Assembly (NCBI GenBank): GCA_003134045.1
Contig: PLAH01000083.1
Coordinates: 249-37,887, forward strand
Length of the DNA: 37,639 bases
Origin: Gammaproteobacteria bacterium
GTDB taxonomy: Bacteria > Pseudomonadota > Gammaproteobacteria > Steroidobacterales > Steroidobacteraceae
Reading direction: 5' to 3'
The position numbers and the translations under genes are program-made. This document shows positions 26,344-35,620 of this stretch, in pieces (position 1 is the first letter of the stretch; every line of letters starts with the position of its first letter). The notes below the pieces were generated by a model. The model was not told the origin of the DNA, ran no database searches, and saw nothing but the letters and a program-made list of their open reading frames with translations.

Positions 26344-29271
26344 TCAAGGTTTGCGTTTGACGTGGCGCCGGCCCGCGAGCAGCACGCCGACCACGAACAG
26401 GGTATCCCACCCGTCGAGCTCACCGCCGCCGCCCTTGCTCGGCGCAGTGACGGTCAACGTGGCGGACGCGGCCGCGTTGGCGGTGGCCGGACTGGTCGTC
26501 AATGCGCTCGCGGCGATGGTATTCGTGTAGCTACCGGCGGTCGCGCTCGTCACCGACAGAGTCATCGTGCAGCTACCGCTGGCCGCCAGGGTGGCACCTG
26601 AGAGAGTCGCAGTGCTCGACGCGGCCGAGAGCGTTCCGCCGCAGGTCGTCGCTGCCACGGGGGAACTCTTGATGCTCAGATTGCTGGGCAGAGTGTCGGT
26701 GAGAGCGGCGCCGGTCAGCGCATATGCATTCGAATTACTGACCGTGACCGTGAGCGTGGCGACCCCATTTTGCGTGATGGTGCTTGGCGAGAACGCCTGC
26801 GTCACCGAGGGAGCCACCGGCACCGTCACGACCAGGGCGGCCGCGCTAGTCGCCGTGTTGCCGCCGGCCGGACCCGTGCTGAGCGCATTCGGCGCGAGAC
26901 TATTCGTATAGGTCCCCGCAGTCGTGCTGGAGACCGTTACGCGCACCGTACAGCTGCTATTCGCGGGAATGATCGCGTCACTGAGCGTCACCACGTTCGC
27001 CGCCGCCGTCAAGGATTTGGCGGCTCCCGTACAGGTCGTGGCCGGCGTCGGCGTGCTTGCAATGGTCAACGCGCTCGGCAGCGTATCGCTCAAACCGGTT
27101 TGCGTGAGCGCGAAACCATTCGCATTGCTCAAGGTGATGGTCAGCGTGGAGGCGACGCTTTCTCCGACGCTGGCAGGTACAAATGCTTGCGACATTGTGG
27201 GAGCGACCGGCGCGGTCGACACGGCAGTGGGACAGGCGCTCGTCCCCGCAGTGGTCGGCGCGCTGCTGCTCGCGCTGCTCGAGGTGACGGTCACCGTGGC
27301 GGTGTCCGTGGCGCCGGCGGAGTCCGTAACGGTCAGCGTAACGGTCCCCGTGGCGCTACCCGGCAGGATCGTGACTTGCGCAGAGGTTGCACCGGAGACG
27401 ATGCTGGCTCCGCCGCTGGCGGTCCAGGAATAGGCATTTATCGTGCGGCCACAGGAGGCGGCGCTGCCGCTCGCGTCGAGCACGGCATGGCTGCCCGCCG
27501 CCACGGTGGACGGCAGGGTCACGGCCGCGATCGGCCGCTGCGCAGCCGTCACGGCGCTGAGCGCGTTGACCATGCCGGCGCCGCACTCACCTGATGCGGG
27601 GCAGGAGCATTGGTCGGATCCGTCGGTTGCCAGGTTCGGGCAAACTGGCAGGTTTCCCGTATTCGCCGGAAAGGCTGTCGCACTGGCTTCGATCCGCGCA
27701 ACCAATTGGGCGGGCGTCAAGTTTGCATTGATTGAACGCATCAGGGCTGCAATCCCCGACACGATCGGCGCCGAGAAGCTCGTGCCTAAATTGCTGTTCG
27801 TTTCGTTGGTGTAGCTGTTGGTGCCGGGAACCGTGGTACCAAGATTGGTCGTCGTGTCGATCGATCGCAAGCAATCACCGCTGCTGGTGATGCAGTTGCC
27901 GGCCGGTGCCGCAACGCCCACTTCCGGCCCGAAACTACTGTAACCCACCTTCGTGCCCACATTACGCAAGCCCGCCACGGCGATCATGCCCGAGACGGAC
28001 GCGCTGCAGTTGGCCGGCGCCTCGACCGACGAGGTGGAGCTCGAGCTGATGGCGGTGTCGGAGTTGCCGGCGGAGACGACGACCAACACACCCATGCCGG
28101 TCACGGTGCGTAGGGCATCCTGATAGTCGCTCGGGCATGTACTGCTTCCGCCGAGACTCAAGTTGATGATGTCGGCGGGGTACGGGTTGACGGGAACGGT
28201 GGTGGTGGTGGACGTCGCGCTGTCGGTCGGCGTGACGGAAATACCGGCCGCCCACTCGATACCGGCAATGATGTCCGAGTCATAGCCGCCGCACTTGCCG
28301 AGCGCGCGCACGGGCAGCACCCACGGCCCCCAGCTCATGCCCGCGAGACCTAAGTCATTGTTGGTCAGCGCGCCAAAAATGCCGACGACGCGGGTGCCAT
28401 GCCAGGAACTGGCCTCGACCATACAATCCTTCGACGGAAATGGCACATTCTGTTGATCGCTGGCGCTGATCCAATCACCGGGGTCAGAGGGGTCGGGATC
28501 CCAGCCGTCGCCATCGTTGGCCGTCAGATAAGTCCCCAAAGCGGTTCCGCTCGTCGAATCGTAATCTTCACCCACAAAATCGTAGCCGGGTAGCAGTCGG
28601 CCCGCCAGATTGGCGCGCAGCAGGTCGGGATGATCGAAGCGCACGCCGGTATCGACATCGGCGATCACAATGCCGGTACTGCCGGTGGTAATGGTCCAGG
28701 CGGATACCGTGTCGGTCGCCGCCAAATCCTGGGTCACATTGCCCTCCACCGTGATGGTCGTCGTGCTCGGCGTGTTCATATACCACTGGCCGGACGCGCC
28801 CGATGTCGCCACGAACAGGGGATCGTTCGGCACGGCATGCGGGTAACGCCGCTGATCGACTTCAGCAAACTGTATGGCCGAATCGGCGCGCAGTTTGCTG
28901 AGCGCGGTCTCGACGTCCGCGCCATACAGGGTTTTCTTCAGAAAAATGACATGCATATTCGGCGTAATTTGCCGCGAGGTCGTGGTCGCGATGCCCACGC
29001 GCCGGATCAAACCGGCCACATCCGCCGACGTGGTGTGCGCCTGACTCACGTTGACGCTCTGCGTCCGCATCCGGATTTTCACCGTCTGCACCACCGTATT
29101 GCCGGCGGTCGCGCGAAATCCCACGATGATGCGGCTGGCCTCGGGTCCGATTGAAATCGGATGTCTGTGTACTGGATTGTATTCGGGTATTACGGCCACG
29201 GCCCGCCCGAGGCCCAAGGCCGCGCCGCAGCCGATGCTCAATACCAACAGTAGTGTTCCGATACGCGGCAT
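26344..29271 (-). CDS. Secreted S8 (subtilisin-like) serine protease with repeat domains and sorting-type tail
   Basis: This is a 975-residue exported protease. The signal segment (1-25) is followed by an I9-like propeptide (about 45-145) and the peptidase domain (about 165-575). Its triad is Asp207 (ADVDTGV), His291 (SSWHGTRV) and Ser498 (GTSFSAP), with Asn403 (SAGNSD) in the oxyanion hole. A PKD-like domain (about 580-665) and a Ser/Ala linker follow. Two homologous beta-sandwich repeats of about 128 residues come next (689-816 and 819-943). Both start near VAP(T/S) and contain LSDTLPS- or LTDTLPS-type cores, like the bacterial DUF11/DUF7933 class. The end is KGGGG, a short hydrophobic stretch (LFVVGVLLAG) and a basic RRHVKRK tail, resembling GlyGly-CTERM sorting signals. 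The start is supported by AGGAGGAG 11 bases upstream. Confidence 0.92.
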   Translation of the reverse strand: MPRIGTLLLVLSIGCGAALGLGRAVAVIPEYNPVHRHPISIGPEASRIIVGFRATAGNTVVQTVKIRMRTQSVNVSQAHTTSADVAGLIRRVGIATTTSRQITPNMHVIFLKKTLYGADVETALSKLRADSAIQFAEVDQRRYPHAVPNDPLFVATSGASGQWYMNTPSTTTITVEGNVTQDLAATDTVSAWTITTGSTGIVIADVDTGVRFDHPDLLRANLAGRLLPGYDFVGEDYDSTSGTALGTYLTANDGDGWDPDPSDPGDWISASDQQNVPFPSKDCMVEASSWHGTRVVGIFGALTNNDLGLAGMSWGPWVLPVRALGKCGGYDSDIIAGIEWAAGISVTPTDSATSTTTTVPVNPYPADIINLSLGGSSTCPSDYQDALRTVTGMGVLVVVSAGNSDTAISSSSTSSVEAPANCSASVSGMIAVAGLRNVGTKVGYSSFGPEVGVAAPAGNCITSSGDCLRSIDTTTNLGTTVPGTNSYTNETNSNLGTSFSAPIVSGIAALMRSINANLTPAQLVARIEASATAFPANTGNLPVCPNLATDGSDQCSCPASGECGAGMVNALSAVTAAQRPIAAVTLPSTVAAGSHAVLDASGSAASCGRTINAYSWTASGGASIVSGATSAQVTILPGSATGTVTLTVTDSAGATDTATVTVTSSSASSSAPTTAGTSACPTAVSTAPVAPTMSQAFVPASVGESVASTLTITLSNANGFALTQTGLSDTLPSALTIASTPTPATTCTGAAKSLTAAANVVTLSDAIIPANSSCTVRVTVSSTTAGTYTNSLAPNALSTGPAGGNTATSAAALVVTVPVAPSVTQAFSPSTITQNGVATLTVTVSNSNAYALTGAALTDTLPSNLSIKSSPVAATTCGGTLSAASSTATLSGATLAASGSCTMTLSVTSATAGSYTNTIAASALTTSPATANAAASATLTVTAPSKGGGGELDGWDTLFVVGVLLAGRRHVKRKP

Positions 29272-29619
29272 AGACGAAAGCTCCTCCTAATTCTGCGACA
29301 CGGCCACTCGCGGCCGCTCCGGGTGTCAATGCAGTTCAATCACCCCACCATCGAAACGAAGCCGCATTCCGTTTGGCCGGGCGTCATTTTCAGCTAGGAG
29401 CGTAACAAGTTCTAGGAGCGTAACAATTTAATGTGACAAGGTATGAGAACTGGGACGATATCGCGGTAAATTCGAGTAAACGGCCCACCCCTGCTCCGGC
29501 ACCTCCAGCGCGCGGTGCCGCCGTGTTCGGGCGCCCCCGGCGACTCCGCCCCCACGCTGCCCGGCCGGCGCGTAGAATGTATTGATTCGCCATTCGATTT
29601 TATTTGAGGGGAATTTTCG
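29272..29619. other. 348-base divergent intergenic region
   Basis: This spacer separates the S8 protease (minus) from the aldehyde dehydrogenase (plus) and must hold both promoters. I see the 18-base tandem repeat at 29394-29426 and a TTGACA on the minus strand at 29329-29324 without a good -10 partner. A TAGAAT at 29573-29578 in front of the dehydrogenase also lacks a clear -35. Short open frames here have no supported coding features. Confidence 0.6.
29394..29426. repeat. Tandem 15-base direct repeat (18-base period)
   Basis: CTAGGAGCGTAACAA occurs at 29394-29408 and again at 29412-29426 with GTT between the copies. Including the following three bases, 17 of 18 positions match. It lies 123 bases before the S8 protease start and 194 bases before the dehydrogenase start. 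Paired direct repeats nearly two helical turns apart suggest a regulator-binding site, or a recent duplication. Confidence 0.7.
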
Positions 29620-31053
29620 ATGCTCTATGACAATCGGCAGTTCTATATCGACGGTGCCTGGGTCAATCCGGTCGAACCCAAAGAGTTCAACGTCATCAAC
29701 CCGGCCACCGAAGCGGTGGCGGGCGTGATCTCGATGGGCAGTGCGAAGGACGTGGATCTTGCGGTGGCGGCCGCGCGGCGCGCGTTCGACGGCTATTCGC
29801 GCAGTACGCCCGCGGAACGTCTGGCACTGATGGAACGCATCCTCGCCGCCTACAAGGCGCACTACGATGAGATCGCGCAGGCCATCTCCACTGAGATGGG
29901 CGCGCCCATCACGCTCGCCAAGGGCTCGCAGACGCGCATCGGCGTCGGTCACATCAGCGCCATGATCGAGGTGTTGAAGACCTTCAAGTTCGAGGAATTG
30001 CGCGGCACCACGCGCCTGGTGCAAGAGCCGGTGGGCGTCTGCGCCCTCATCACGCCGTGGAATTGGCCCATGAACCAGGTCGCGGCCAAGGTGATCCCGG
30101 CGCTCGCCGCCGGCTGCACCATGGTGCTCAAGCCCTCGGAATATTCGCCCTTCAGCGCCATTCTGTGGGCCGAGGTCATGCACGAGGCCGGCGTGCCCAA
30201 GGGCGTGTTCAACCTGGTGAACGGCGACGGCCTCAACGTGGGCGCGCCGCTCTCCTCGCATCGCGAAGTCGACATGGTGTCCTTCACCGGATCGACCCGC
30301 GCCGGCACCGAAGTGGCCAAGAGCGCCGCCGCGTCGGTCAAGCGCGTCCACCAGGAACTCGGCGGCAAGTCGCCGAACGTGCTCCTGGACGACGCCGACT
30401 TCGAACGCGCCGTGAAGCAAAGCGTACTGCACGTGTTCCAGAACTCGGGCCAGTCCTGCAACGCACCCACCCGCATGCTGGTGCCTGCCGCGCGTATGGC
30501 CGAGGTCGAAGCCATCGCCAAGCGCGTCGCCGACACGGTCATCGTAGGCGATCCCACCTCCGAGAAGACCACCGTCGGTCCGGTGGTGTCGAAACTGCAG
30601 TTCGAGCGCGTCGAGGGCTACATCGAAAAGGGCATCGCCGAGGGCGCGAACGTGGTCACCGGCGGCATGGGGCGCCCGGAAGGTCTGACGCAAGGTTATT
30701 TCGTCAGGCCCACGATTTTCTCCCACGTCCGCAACGACATGGCCATCGCGCGCGAGGAGATCTTCGGGCCGGTGCTCTGCATCCTGCCGTATCAGACCGA
30801 GGATGAAGCCATCAGCATCGCCAACGACACGCCCTACGGCCTCGCCGCCTATGTCTGGTCCCAGGACAACCTGCGCGCGCGCCGCGTGGGCAATCGCATC
30901 CGTGCGGGACAGGTGGCGTTGAACGGCGCCTCCGGCGACATGCAAACGCCCTTCGGCGGCTTCAAGATGTCCGGCAACGGCCGCGAGTACGGCGAATTCG
31001 GCCTGCGCGATTTCCTGGAGGTCAAGGCGGTGATCGGGGTCGACGCCGCTTGA
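29620..31053 (+). CDS. NAD(P)-dependent aldehyde dehydrogenase
   Basis: The 477-residue ALDH-superfamily enzyme oxidises an aldehyde to its acid. The catalytic residues are all present: Asn148 in TPWNWP, Lys171 in MVLKPSE, the Rossmann turn FTGSTRAG (222-229), the general base Glu246 in QELGGKSPN and the nucleophile Cys280 in GQSCNAPTR. EIFGPVLCIL and PFGGFKMSGNGREYG complete the fold. The subgroup resembles broad-substrate DhaS/AldA-like enzymes, and the substrate cannot be assigned. The start is ATG at 29620 behind GAGGGGA. An ABC-transporter operon begins 12 bases after its stop, so they may be cotranscribed. Confidence 0.93.
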   Translation: MLYDNRQFYIDGAWVNPVEPKEFNVINPATEAVAGVISMGSAKDVDLAVAAARRAFDGYSRSTPAERLALMERILAAYKAHYDEIAQAISTEMGAPITLAKGSQTRIGVGHISAMIEVLKTFKFEELRGTTRLVQEPVGVCALITPWNWPMNQVAAKVIPALAAGCTMVLKPSEYSPFSAILWAEVMHEAGVPKGVFNLVNGDGLNVGAPLSSHREVDMVSFTGSTRAGTEVAKSAAASVKRVHQELGGKSPNVLLDDADFERAVKQSVLHVFQNSGQSCNAPTRMLVPAARMAEVEAIAKRVADTVIVGDPTSEKTTVGPVVSKLQFERVEGYIEKGIAEGANVVTGGMGRPEGLTQGYFVRPTIFSHVRNDMAIAREEIFGPVLCILPYQTEDEAISIANDTPYGLAAYVWSQDNLRARRVGNRIRAGQVALNGASGDMQTPFGGFKMSGNGREYGEFGLRDFLEVKAVIGVDAA

Positions 31054-31065
31054 TACCCGCTTGCC

Positions 31066-31752
31066 GTGGCTGATCCCGCGGTTCTCACGCTCGAGAACCT
31101 CGCCAAACGCTACCGGCCCGATCGCCCGGCGGTGTTCGAGGGGCTGAACCTCGAACTTCGACCGGGCGAGTATCTGGCCATCATGGGCGAGTCCGGCGTC
31201 GGCAAGTCGACGCTCCTCAATTTGCTCGCCGGCCTCGACCGTCCGGATGCGGGACGCGTGCTCATCGAGGGCACGGACTTAGCGACGCTCGACGACGACG
31301 CCATCACGCTGCTCAGGCGGCGTGCCGTAGGCTTCGTATTCCAGGCGTTCCACGTGCTGCCCTACCTCAGCGTGGAACAGAATGTGGCGCTGCCGCTCGA
31401 ACTGCTGCGGGTCGCCGAACCCGAGCGCTCCGCGCGCACCGCCGAGATGCTGAGCGCCGTCGGCATCGCGCCGCTGGCGCGCCGTTACGCGCGCGAACTC
31501 TCCGGCGGCGAAGTGCAGCGCATCGCCATCGCCCGCGCGCTGGTGCACCGGCCGCGGCTGGTCCTCGCGGACGAACCCACCGGCAATTTGGATCCGCGCA
31601 GCGCGGCGCAGACGCTCGCGTTGCTGCGCGCGCAGATCAAGGCGAATTGCGCCGCGGGAATTCTCATCACCCACTCGCGCTCCGCCGCCGAGACCGCCGA
31701 TCGCATCGTCATCCTCGACGGCCAGGGGTTGCATCCCGAGGCACCTGCGTGA
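31066..31752 (+). CDS. ABC transporter ATP-binding protein (LolD/MacB-like)
   Basis: This is a 228-residue ATPase with Walker A GESGVGKST (41-49), Q loop Gln93 in FVFQAFHVLPYLSV, signature LSGGE (145-149) and Walker B LVLADEPTGNLD (165-176). The DEPTGNLD and HVLPYLSVEQNV forms are typical of the LolD/MacB/FtsE class, which works with FtsX-type permeases to move substrates by mechanical coupling rather than through a channel. The start is GTG at 31066 with no strong ribosome site. The stop overlaps the permease start as GTGA, so the two proteins form one complex. Confidence 0.93.
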   Translation: MADPAVLTLENLAKRYRPDRPAVFEGLNLELRPGEYLAIMGESGVGKSTLLNLLAGLDRPDAGRVLIEGTDLATLDDDAITLLRRRAVGFVFQAFHVLPYLSVEQNVALPLELLRVAEPERSARTAEMLSAVGIAPLARRYARELSGGEVQRIAIARALVHRPRLVLADEPTGNLDPRSAAQTLALLRAQIKANCAAGILITHSRSAAETADRIVILDGQGLHPEAPA

Positions 31753-34283
31753 ACACGCCGTCGCCGGCGCGCGGCGCCTTCACGGTATGGCGCATTCTCA
31801 TCCGGGCACAGCTCCGCGATCAGCCGGGGCGGCTCGCGGTCACGGTCATCGCCATCGCCTTAGGGGTCGCGCTCGGCGCCGCGGTCTATCTGGTCAACAC
31901 CGCCGCACTCAACGAGTTCGGGCTCGCGACCAAGCGGCTGGTGGGCGAAGCCGACGTGGTGGTGCGCGGCTCGCGCGACGGCTTCGATGAGCGCGTGTTC
32001 ACGCAGCTGGCCCAGGATCCGGCGGTGGACGTGGCGAGTCCGGTGCTCGAACTCAGCGTCGCCCTTCCCGGCCGCCGCGACACGCTCAAAGTGCTGGGCC
32101 TCGATCCGTTCCGCGCCGCCTCGCTGCAGCCCGCCATCATCGGCGACATCGGCGCGGGCATCTTCGATCTGTTTCATGCCGACGGAATTTTCCTCAGCAG
32201 CAGCGCGGCGCAGGCCCTGAACTTGAAGCGCGGCGACTCGTTTCCCGTCATCGTCGGCAGCCAGCCCCGCGCGCTGCACGTCATCGGCATTCTGTCCGAG
32301 TCGACCTATCCGCAGCCGCTCGGGATCATGGACATCGCCTCGGCGCAGTGGACCTTCGCGCAGGTCGGGCGGCTCAACCGGATCGACCTGCGCCTCGCGG
32401 CGGGAACTCCCGTCGAGGCCTACCGGGCCGCACTCACGCGCACGCTGCCGGCGGGCGTGCTCGCGGTGGCGCCGCAGGTGGAACGCGACCGGGCGGTGAG
32501 CGTGACCCGCGCCTACCGGGTGAACCTCAACATGCTGGCGCTGGTGGCGCTGTGGACGGGCGCATTCCTGGTGTTCTCCACCCAATCGCTGTCGGTACTG
32601 CGCAGGCGCCGGTCGCTGGCCTTGCTGCGCGCGCTCGGCGTGACCCGGGGCGAATTGGAGGGTGCCCTGATCGGCGAGGGCGCCGCGCTCGGTGCCGTGG
32701 GATCGCTGCTCGGCGTGATCTTGGGCGTGATCCTCGCCGCCGTGATGCTGCGGGTGCTGACCGGAGACTTAGGCAACGGGCAATTGCGCAGCGTCGGCGC
32801 GTCGCTCAATTCGGCCGTGTTGCCGTTGCTGGCGTTCTTCGTCATCGGCACGGCAGTCGCCAGTGTGGGCGCCTGGATGCCGGCCCGCTCGGCCGCACGC
32901 CAGCCGCCGGCGCGCGCGCTCAAAGGCGGCGACGGCGATACCACGGTGGCGACCCGCAGCAGCTGGCGGGCCGGTCTCGTCCTCTTGGGTGTGGGCGCCG
33001 TGCTGGCGCGCCTGCCGCCCATCGGCGGGCTGCCGGTATTCGGCTATGCGGCCATCGCCGCGCTGCTGTTCGGCGCCATCCTGTTGGTGCCCGTGCTCAC
33101 GGTCAAGATTCTCAATCGGGCGCCGCGCACCAATCGCGCGGTACTCGACGCCGCCGTCGCGCAGCTGCGCGAGAATGTGGGTCTGTCGACGTTGAGCCTG
33201 GCCTCCATCATCGTGAGTTTCAGCCTCATGGTCGCCATGGCCATCATGGTGTACTCGTTTCGGGTGTCCTTCGATCACTGGTTGGGCAAGCTGTTGCCGG
33301 CCGACCTGCAGCTGCGCGTGCCCTTGGGCAACGACACGGCCTACTGGTCGAGCGCGGATCAAGCCAAGCTCGCCGCCGTCAGCGGCGTCTCGCGCATCCA
33401 GTTCCATCGCACCCGGCAGCTGCTGCTCGATGCGAACCATCCACCCGTCACGCTGATCGCGCACACCTGGAATTCGGCCAAAATCGAGGACGAGATTCCG
33501 CTGGTCCGCCGCCTGCGGAGCGGCCTGCCCCGCGGCGCCGAACCGGTCTGGATCTCGGAGGCCTTGCAGGATCTCTACGGCTATCCCTTGGGAAGTTCGA
33601 TCTCATTGCCCTTAGGCGGCCGGCTCCACGCATTCACGGTCGCCGGCGTCTGGCGCGACTATGCACGCGCCAGCGGCGCGATGGTCATCTCGCGCCAAGC
33701 CTATATCGACGCCACGCACGATCGCAGCGCCACGGAAGGCGCGGTGTGGCTCGAGGACGGCGCCGATCCCGCGGCGGTCGAGGCAGCGCTGCGCGCCTGC
33801 TTCGTGCGCGCCGATTCGCTCGAGATCATGACCAGCACCGCGCTGCGCGTGCGGGCGCTGCAGATCTTCGATCGCGCCTTCATCATCACCTATGCGCTGG
33901 AAGCCATCGCCGTCGTCATCGGCCTCACCGGCGTGAGCTTCGCGGCCAGTTCCACGGCCCTCGCCCGCCGCTCCGAATTCGGCATGTTGCGCCACATCGG
34001 GATGCTGCGGCGGCAAGTGATCGGCATGCTGGCGAGCGAAGGCCTGCTGATGAGCGTGTTCGGGGTGCTCTACGGGCTCATTCTGGGGGGCGCCTTGAGT
34101 CTGGTGCTGGTCTACGTCGTCAATCGGCAGTCCTTCAACTGGAGCATCGACCTGGCGGTGCCCGTTTGGGAACTCGCCGCGCTCAGCCTTACCCTGATCG
34201 CCGCAGCCGCCCTCACCGCCGTGTGGAGCGGGCGCGCCGCCACCAGCCAGGACGCGGTCCGTGCCGTGCGGGAGGACTGGTGA
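31749..34283 (+). CDS. FtsX/MacB-type ABC transporter permease
   Basis: This 844-residue inner-membrane permease contains two FtsX modules. One membrane segment lies near the N terminus (about 27-47, VTVIAIALGVALGAAVYLV) and is followed by a large periplasmic domain. A first cluster of membrane helices (about 255-390) contains LRRRRSLALLRALGVTRGE. Two more helices span about 415-460, another lies near 475-500, and a second periplasmic domain follows. A C-terminal cluster of three helices (about 705-830) has RRSEFGMLRHIGMLRRQ. The start is GTG at 31749 overlapping the ATPase stop. The fused double-FtsX layout, the ATPase partner and the AttH-like gene coupled downstream suggest movement of a lipid or lipid-linked substrate to the envelope; this is inference. 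Confidence 0.9.
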   Translation: MNTPSPARGAFTVWRILIRAQLRDQPGRLAVTVIAIALGVALGAAVYLVNTAALNEFGLATKRLVGEADVVVRGSRDGFDERVFTQLAQDPAVDVASPVLELSVALPGRRDTLKVLGLDPFRAASLQPAIIGDIGAGIFDLFHADGIFLSSSAAQALNLKRGDSFPVIVGSQPRALHVIGILSESTYPQPLGIMDIASAQWTFAQVGRLNRIDLRLAAGTPVEAYRAALTRTLPAGVLAVAPQVERDRAVSVTRAYRVNLNMLALVALWTGAFLVFSTQSLSVLRRRRSLALLRALGVTRGELEGALIGEGAALGAVGSLLGVILGVILAAVMLRVLTGDLGNGQLRSVGASLNSAVLPLLAFFVIGTAVASVGAWMPARSAARQPPARALKGGDGDTTVATRSSWRAGLVLLGVGAVLARLPPIGGLPVFGYAAIAALLFGAILLVPVLTVKILNRAPRTNRAVLDAAVAQLRENVGLSTLSLASIIVSFSLMVAMAIMVYSFRVSFDHWLGKLLPADLQLRVPLGNDTAYWSSADQAKLAAVSGVSRIQFHRTRQLLLDANHPPVTLIAHTWNSAKIEDEIPLVRRLRSGLPRGAEPVWISEALQDLYGYPLGSSISLPLGGRLHAFTVAGVWRDYARASGAMVISRQAYIDATHDRSATEGAVWLEDGADPAAVEAALRACFVRADSLEIMTSTALRVRALQIFDRAFIITYALEAIAVVIGLTGVSFAASSTALARRSEFGMLRHIGMLRRQVIGMLASEGLLMSVFGVLYGLILGGALSLVLVYVVNRQSFNWSIDLAVPVWELAALSLTLIAAAALTAVWSGRAATSQDAVRAVREDW

Positions 34284-35434
34284 GGGCGCCGGGAGAGCGC
34301 ACACCGGGGGTGAGCGGGCTGCTCCGCGGTCTCATCGCGCTGGCGACCTGGCTGGTGGGCACGTGCGCGGTGGCCGCGGCCGGACTCGATGCCGCGGCAC
34401 CTTCAGGCTCGGGCGCGCCTGCAGCAGCGCCTTACGCCGAGGTCACTGCGGGCCGCGCCATGGAGTTTCCGAGGGATTACGGCAGTCACCCGCCGTTTCG
34501 CACCGAATGGTGGTACGTGACCGGCTGGTTGAAGACGCGGGACGGCGAATCGCTGGGATTCCAGATCACTTTCTTCCGCACCAAGCCGTCCCTCGATGAC
34601 GCGAATCCCAGCACGTTCACGCCGCGCCAATTGCTGATCGCGCACTGCGCCATCAGCGACCCAAAACGGGGCCGGCTATGGCAGGACCAGCGAATCCGTC
34701 GAGCCGGCTTGAGGTTAGCCGAGGCCCGCGAAGGCGACACCGACGTGTGGATCGACCGCTGGTCTCTCAAACGCCAGGCCGGGGTCTACCACGCCGCTCT
34801 CGCCGCCGAGAACTTCTCGTTCGCGCTGACCTTGACCGAGACCCAGCCGGTGCTCATCAACGGTGAAGCCGGCGTCAGCCGGAAAGGCCCCGCCGCGCAG
34901 TCGGCCAGCTACTACTACAGCCTGCCCCACATGGCAGTGGTGGGAGCCATCACCCGCGACGGCCGACCCGATGCCGTCAGCGGCGAAGCCTGGTTCGATC
35001 ACGAGTGGTCGAGCGAATACCTGGACCCGCAAGCCGCGGGCTGGGACTGGATCGGCGTCAATCTCGACGATGGGGGCGCTCTGATGGCGTTCCGGATCCG
35101 CGACGGGCAGGGAAAGGCGCGCTGGGCCGGCGGCACGCTGCGGCGTGCGGACGGCGCCGTACAAGTCTTACGCCCCGATGAGGTGGAATTTACGGCGCTG
35201 CGCGATTGGAGATCGCCACGGACGGGCATCGCCTATCCGGTCCAGTGGCATCTACGAGCCGGCCCCCGCGAGTTCGATCTCGAGCCGTTGATGGACGATC
35301 AGGAGAACGACACCCGACTGTCCAGCGGCGCGATCTATTGGGAAGGAGCCGTGCGGGCGGCTCAGGCAGGCAAGCCGCTCGGACGCGGCTATTTGGAGCT
35401 GACGGGGTATGGGGAGCGGTTGAAGCTGCGGTGA
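34280..35434 (+). CDS. AttH/CrtC-like (calycin-type) exported protein
   Basis: The 384-residue product has an export signal (about 13-34, LLRGLIALATWLVGTCAVAA) and then the hallmark TEWWYVTGWL (75-84) and DHEWSSEYL (240-248). These belong to the AttH family, related to carotenoid 1,2-hydratase CrtC and built on a lipocalin-like double barrel. Biochemical function is known for few members; a role in binding or modifying hydrophobic molecules is inferred. The start is GTG at 34280, overlapping the permease stop as GTGA behind GGAGGA. The coupling to an ABC ATPase and FtsX permease suggests it is the periplasmic partner of that transporter. Confidence 0.88.
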   Translation: MRAPGERTPGVSGLLRGLIALATWLVGTCAVAAAGLDAAAPSGSGAPAAAPYAEVTAGRAMEFPRDYGSHPPFRTEWWYVTGWLKTRDGESLGFQITFFRTKPSLDDANPSTFTPRQLLIAHCAISDPKRGRLWQDQRIRRAGLRLAEAREGDTDVWIDRWSLKRQAGVYHAALAAENFSFALTLTETQPVLINGEAGVSRKGPAAQSASYYYSLPHMAVVGAITRDGRPDAVSGEAWFDHEWSSEYLDPQAAGWDWIGVNLDDGGALMAFRIRDGQGKARWAGGTLRRADGAVQVLRPDEVEFTALRDWRSPRTGIAYPVQWHLRAGPREFDLEPLMDDQENDTRLSSGAIYWEGAVRAAQAGKPLGRGYLELTGYGERLKLR

Positions 35435-35620
35435 CTTATCTGTCGCTGCCATGAACTCGCCGCCCCCTCGATAGGATCGTCGTCGAGGAATTCGGCCCCA
35501 AATGACCGATTCAACGCCCCGCCTGCGAATAAAGTCGCTAAATTGTGAAACGCCTCAGCGCACCGCGGCGCGGATTCACCGACTGTGGGACGATAATTCT
35601 GTCTTTTGGGGAGTCCGGGA

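Noticed and set aside
25340-29271. A toxin-antitoxin or defence island around the Uma2, cupin and S8 genes.
   Set aside because: Uma2 proteins have no shown defence role and the neighbours are a secreted protease and a cupin; nothing else supports it.
32348-34279. The long upstream part of the plus-strand frame that ends with the AttH-like gene.
   Set aside because: It lies out of frame inside the permease gene. The GTG at 34280 with GGAGGA upstream explains the real start.
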